A stretch of 64,000 bases of DNA from Halarcobacter ebronensis (GTDB lineage: Bacteria; Campylobacterota; Campylobacteria; Campylobacterales; Arcobacteraceae): assembly GCF_013201825.1 (NCBI RefSeq), contig NZ_CP053836.1, forward strand, positions 992,001 through 1,056,000. The letters are read 5' to 3'. Under the pieces are notes generated by a model that was given only the letters and a program-made list of their open reading frames with translations, ran no database searches and had not been told where the DNA came from. Position 1 is the first letter of the stretch. Every line of letters starts with the position of its first letter. Positions 60,906 through 64,000 of this stretch are shown here, piece by piece. A program made the translations under genes and the position numbers.

Positions 60906-62357
60906 ATGATGTTATTAGAAATTAACGATTTTTTAAACAATCTTATTTGGGGTAATATTTTAATCTATTTATTACCTGCACTTGGGATATTTTTTACTGT
61001 AAGTTCTAGATTTGTACAGTTTAGATACTTTTTTAAAATGTTCCATATTTTAAGGGATACTGTACATGATAAAGAGGGACATATTAGCTCTTTTCAAGCA
61101 CTTATGCTTAGTATTGCTGGGCGTGTTGGTGGTGGAAATATTGCAGGGGTTGCAGTTGCTATCACTTTAGGAGGACCTGGTTCAGTTTTCTGGATGTGGA
61201 TAATTGGTCTAATTGGAATGAGTACAAGTTTCTTTGAGTGTTCTTTGGCTCAATTATATAAAGAGAAAGATAGCGAAGACTCTTGTGTATATAGAGGTGG
61301 ACCTGCTTATTATGTAACAAAAGCTTTAGGTCAAAGATGGCTTGGAGTAATCATCTCATTTTTACTAATGGTTACTTTTGGATTTGCTTTTAATGCAACA
61401 CAATCTTTTATTATTACTACTTCATTTGAATCAACATTTAATATTCCAGGTTGGATTTCAGGAGTTGCTCTTACTATTCTTTTTGCCTTTGCTGTATTTG
61501 GTGGTATTAAAAGAATTACAAAATTTTCTGAAGTTATTGTTCCAATTATGGCTGTTGGATATTTACTAATTGCAGCGGTTGTAATTTCTTTAAATATTGC
61601 ACAAATCCCTTCACTAATTTCAATAATTGTAAATGAAGCTTTTAATCCAAGTTCAGCTATTGGTGGTGGATTAGGTGCAGTTATTTTACAAGGTGCAAAA
61701 AGGGGAATGTTTTCAAATGAAGCTGGACTTGGTTCTGCACCAAATGTTGCAGCAGTTGCTTATGTAGCCCATCCAGTTCAACAAGGAATTGTTCAATCTT
61801 TTTCTGTGTTTATTGACACAATTATCTTATGTTCTTGTACAGCTTTTATTATTCTTTTATCAGGAGTTTATACTCCAGGAGCACAAGGTGTAGATGGAGT
61901 ATTATTAACTCAAAATGCTTTAATTGAACATATTGGACCTTTAGGTGGATACTTTGTAACAATTGCACTACTTCTTTTTGGATTCTCTTCAATTTTATAT
62001 AACTACTATTTAGCAGAAAACTCACTAAACTTTTTTAGTAAAGGAAATAAAGTATTATTTACTCTATTTAGAATTTTTGTTATTGTTTTAATCATTTGGG
62101 GATCACAACAAGATTTAGGTTCAATCTTCTCATTTGCTGATTTATCAATGGGACTACTTGCAGTTATAAATATGATTGCTATAGCACTATTATATAAACC
62201 AGCACTTCAATTAATCAGAGGTTATGATAGACAAATAAAAGAGGGTAAAAAACCAGTTCTTAGATATAATGATTACAATGAATATAAAATTGACAAAGAG
62301 ATTTGGAAAGAGATTGTTGATAATATCAATGATATAAGATCAAAGGATAAAGCGTAG
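60906..62357 (+). CDS. sodium:alanine symporter (AGCS family)
   Basis: A 483-aa transporter with about eleven membrane segments. AGCS blocks are SIAGRVGGGNIAGVAVAITLGGPG, FFECSLAQLYKEK, RGGPAYYV, GGGLGAVILQGAKRGMFSNEAGLGSAPN and the conserved C-terminal FGFSSILYNYYLAE. It takes up alanine or glycine with sodium. AAGGAG is seven bases before the ATG. A hairpin follows its stop. Confidence 0.93.
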   Translation: MMLLEINDFLNNLIWGNILIYLLPALGIFFTVSSRFVQFRYFFKMFHILRDTVHDKEGHISSFQALMLSIAGRVGGGNIAGVAVAITLGGPGSVFWMWIIGLIGMSTSFFECSLAQLYKEKDSEDSCVYRGGPAYYVTKALGQRWLGVIISFLLMVTFGFAFNATQSFIITTSFESTFNIPGWISGVALTILFAFAVFGGIKRITKFSEVIVPIMAVGYLLIAAVVISLNIAQIPSLISIIVNEAFNPSSAIGGGLGAVILQGAKRGMFSNEAGLGSAPNVAAVAYVAHPVQQGIVQSFSVFIDTIILCSCTAFIILLSGVYTPGAQGVDGVLLTQNALIEHIGPLGGYFVTIALLLFGFSSILYNYYLAENSLNFFSKGNKVLFTLFRIFVIVLIIWGSQQDLGSIFSFADLSMGLLAVINMIAIALLYKPALQLIRGYDRQIKEGKKPVLRYNDYNEYKIDKEIWKEIVDNINDIRSKDKA

Positions 62358-62369
62358 GCAAGAGCCTAC
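62354..62369 (+). terminator. hairpin at the end of the symporter gene
   Basis: Arms GTAGGC and GCCTAC with loop AAGA begin in the stop codon. The T-run after it is poor (TCTATCC), with CTTTTT about 25 bases later, so strength is uncertain. Confidence 0.5.
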
Positions 62370-62427
62370 TCTATCCTAAAGCTTTTTAAAGTAATTTAGG
62401 TATTATAAACAAAAAAGAGGGTGTTGA

Positions 62428-63549
62428 ATGTTTAATAAAGAGGGGATACCTTTTTTTGTAATTATGATTCCTTTTTTAAGTATTGTTTTTATAGCTTTTT
62501 TTACCATTTCATACTATTTAAAAATCAATAATCTACATTTTGAAGAAGAGTTAAAAGAGTATAAAGCTCTCTATTTAGAGCTAAATCCAACTAAAAGTTT
62601 TGATTTAATTGAGAAAGAAAAAAGAGCCACATATGAAAAAAACTCAGATGAGTTTATAAAATTTGTGGAAATTCTTACTGTTTCTATTCTCATTTTTATG
62701 GCACTATTTACAGCACTGATGAACTCAATTATAAATGACACAATAAAAAAATATATATTGCAAGTTCAAAATAAAGAAAAAAAATTACAAAGTCTAAATA
62801 AAAATCTTGCCACAAAAGTACAAGAGGGGATTGAAGAGGCAAAAAGAAAAGATAGAACAATTCTTCAACAATCAAAACTTGCAAGAATGGGTTCTATGAT
62901 TAGTATGATAGCCCATCAATGGAGACAACCATTAACAGAACTCTCTGGTATATTAATGGAGTTGGAAACAGCAGTAAGATTTAAAAAAGCAAACGATACA
63001 CATATTTTAAGTTCTATTGATAGAAGCGATAAAATGATTGAGTTTATGTCTAAAACTATTGATGATTTTAGGAATTTTTATAAGCCAGATAAAAAGAAAG
63101 AGAACTTCTATCTTCTTGATTCTATAAATAGCGCGGTAAATCTAATAGATGCAACTTTTAAAGAGAAAGATATAGAGTTTAGAATTATTACAAAACAAAA
63201 TGAAAAAATATATGGCTATCCAACAGAATTTGCACAAGTTATACTAAATCTTTTGACAAATGCAAAAGATGTGTTAGTTGAAAAAAATATTAAAAAACCA
63301 AAAATTGAACTTACAATTAGTAAAGTGGGAGTCAATAATATAATTGAACTCAAAGATAATGCAGGTGGGATTGAGCAGGAGAATATAGATAATATATTTG
63401 ATCCATATTTTAGTACAAAATCCCCATCAAAAGGTACTGGACTTGGATTATATATTTCAAAGCTCATAATTGAAAGGAATATGGGTGGAGAACTTACTGT
63501 TTATAACAATGAAGAGGGTGCAGTTTTTAAAATAGTTTTATTAGGGTAG
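62428..63549 (+). CDS. membrane histidine kinase
   Basis: A 373-aa kinase with two membrane segments (about 9-27 and 80-105) and a very short periplasmic loop (about 50 residues). H-box LARMGSMISMIAHQWRQPLTE, then the HATPase domain (ILNLLTNAKDVLV, LKDNAGGIE, KGTGLGLYIS). A response regulator gene starts two bases after its stop, so the pair forms a two-component system. Confidence 0.9.
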   Translation: MFNKEGIPFFVIMIPFLSIVFIAFFTISYYLKINNLHFEEELKEYKALYLELNPTKSFDLIEKEKRATYEKNSDEFIKFVEILTVSILIFMALFTALMNSIINDTIKKYILQVQNKEKKLQSLNKNLATKVQEGIEEAKRKDRTILQQSKLARMGSMISMIAHQWRQPLTELSGILMELETAVRFKKANDTHILSSIDRSDKMIEFMSKTIDDFRNFYKPDKKKENFYLLDSINSAVNLIDATFKEKDIEFRIITKQNEKIYGYPTEFAQVILNLLTNAKDVLVEKNIKKPKIELTISKVGVNNIIELKDNAGGIEQENIDNIFDPYFSTKSPSKGTGLGLYISKLIIERNMGGELTVYNNEEGAVFKIVLLG

Positions 63550-63551
63550 AG

Positions 63552-64000
63552 ATGGAAAAAGAGTTATTAGAAGAGTTAAAACAGTTATCAATTTTATGTG
63601 TTGAAGATGAAGAGGGAATTAGAAAAGTAATAGTTGATACTTTAAAATACTATTTTGATGAGGTTTATGAGGCAAAAGATGGAAATGAAGCCTATGATCT
63701 CTATGAAGAGTATAAACCAAAAATTGTCTTAACTGATATTCAAATGAAGAGTTGCAATGGAGTAGATTTAGTTAAAAGAATTAGAAAAAATGACTCTAAA
63801 ACTGCAATTGTAATGCTTACTGCTTACTCAAATGAAGAGTATTTAATGGATTTAATTAATCTAAATATAAACCACTATATACTAAAACCATTAAATGCAA
63901 AAAAATTAAATGAGGCTCTGTTTAAACTTATTAATATAAATAGTGAGAGAGTTTTGTTATGTGAAGAGTTAGTTCTTGATCTAAAAAAAAGAGAACTAAT
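63552..64000 (+). CDS. response regulator (cut by window end)
   Basis: At least 149 codons, running off the window. The receiver is complete: acidic CVEDEEGIRK, phospho-acceptor IVLTDIQMKSCNG, Thr/Ala in VMLTAYSN and the Lys in YILKPLNAKK. The sequence afterwards (SERVLLCEELVLDLKKREL) looks like the beginning of an OmpR-type winged helix. It is the likely partner of the kinase just upstream. Confidence 0.9.
   Translation, partial: MEKELLEELKQLSILCVEDEEGIRKVIVDTLKYYFDEVYEAKDGNEAYDLYEEYKPKIVLTDIQMKSCNGVDLVKRIRKNDSKTAIVMLTAYSNEEYLMDLINLNINHYILKPLNAKKLNEALFKLININSERVLLCEELVLDLKKREL

Overview
The window is low-GC, gene-dense DNA from a member of the Campylobacterota, most like the Arcobacter group. 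The reasons are the AT-rich codon use, the many histidine kinases with a HQWRQPL-type H-box, the Campylobacterota-style di-haem peroxidase and AGCS symporter, and a complete type VI secretion system (T6SS) with ClpV. Species was not determined. No rRNA, tRNA, CRISPR array, transposase or integrase was seen.

Region 1 (1-14197) is a T6SS operon on the + strand: tssF (5' end cut by the window), tssG, tssH/clpV, a 44-aa lipoprotein, an FHA protein (tagH), tssJ, tssK, tssL, tssM, a PP2C phosphatase and a Ser/Thr kinase. Overlapping or abutting junctions are common. hcp follows with its own upstream gap and a strong terminator. tssA, tssB, tssC, tssE and PAAR are not in the window.

Region 2 (14271-30393) is a T6SS payload island. 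Two vgrG genes share about 1.83 kb of apparently identical DNA and differ only at their C-termini. Between them lie two tandemly duplicated Sel1-repeat genes (candidate immunity) and a DUF2235 Tle1-type phospholipase. After vgrG2 come a second alpha/beta-hydrolase effector (GHSHGG) and an array of exported LRR proteins, a small membrane protein and a frameshifted LRR gene. Each downstream member is preceded by a copy of the last 25 codons of the effector. Both arrays look like immunity genes copied together with a piece of the neighbouring effector gene.

Region 3 (30398-36221) is the least familiar part. A leftward set encodes a coiled-coil membrane protein, an M23 peptidase, a lipoprotein and a bitopic protein with a GspB/PilP-like tail. 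The divergent rightward set encodes a ParA/MinD-like ATPase and a KAP P-loop NTPase fused to an FGE-sulfatase (C-type-lectin-like) domain. Together these suggest an uncharacterised envelope-spanning apparatus with NTPase control.

Region 4 (36225-50497) is signalling-rich: histidine kinases, a SiaB/SiaC pair followed by an HD-GYP protein, and a 1426-aa SpoIIE-type phosphatase with three periplasmic solute-binding domains (a SiaA-like partner). It also holds a CheY-like regulator, a solute-binding protein, two J-domain proteins, a glutathione peroxidase and a DUF4139-like protein.

Region 5 (50507-64000) is ordinary chromosomal content: ADP-ribosylglycohydrolase, PsiE-like protein, cytochrome c peroxidase, exodeoxyribonuclease III, transporters, a LysR/MFS/tautomerase locus, an AGCS symporter and a two-component pair cut by the window end.
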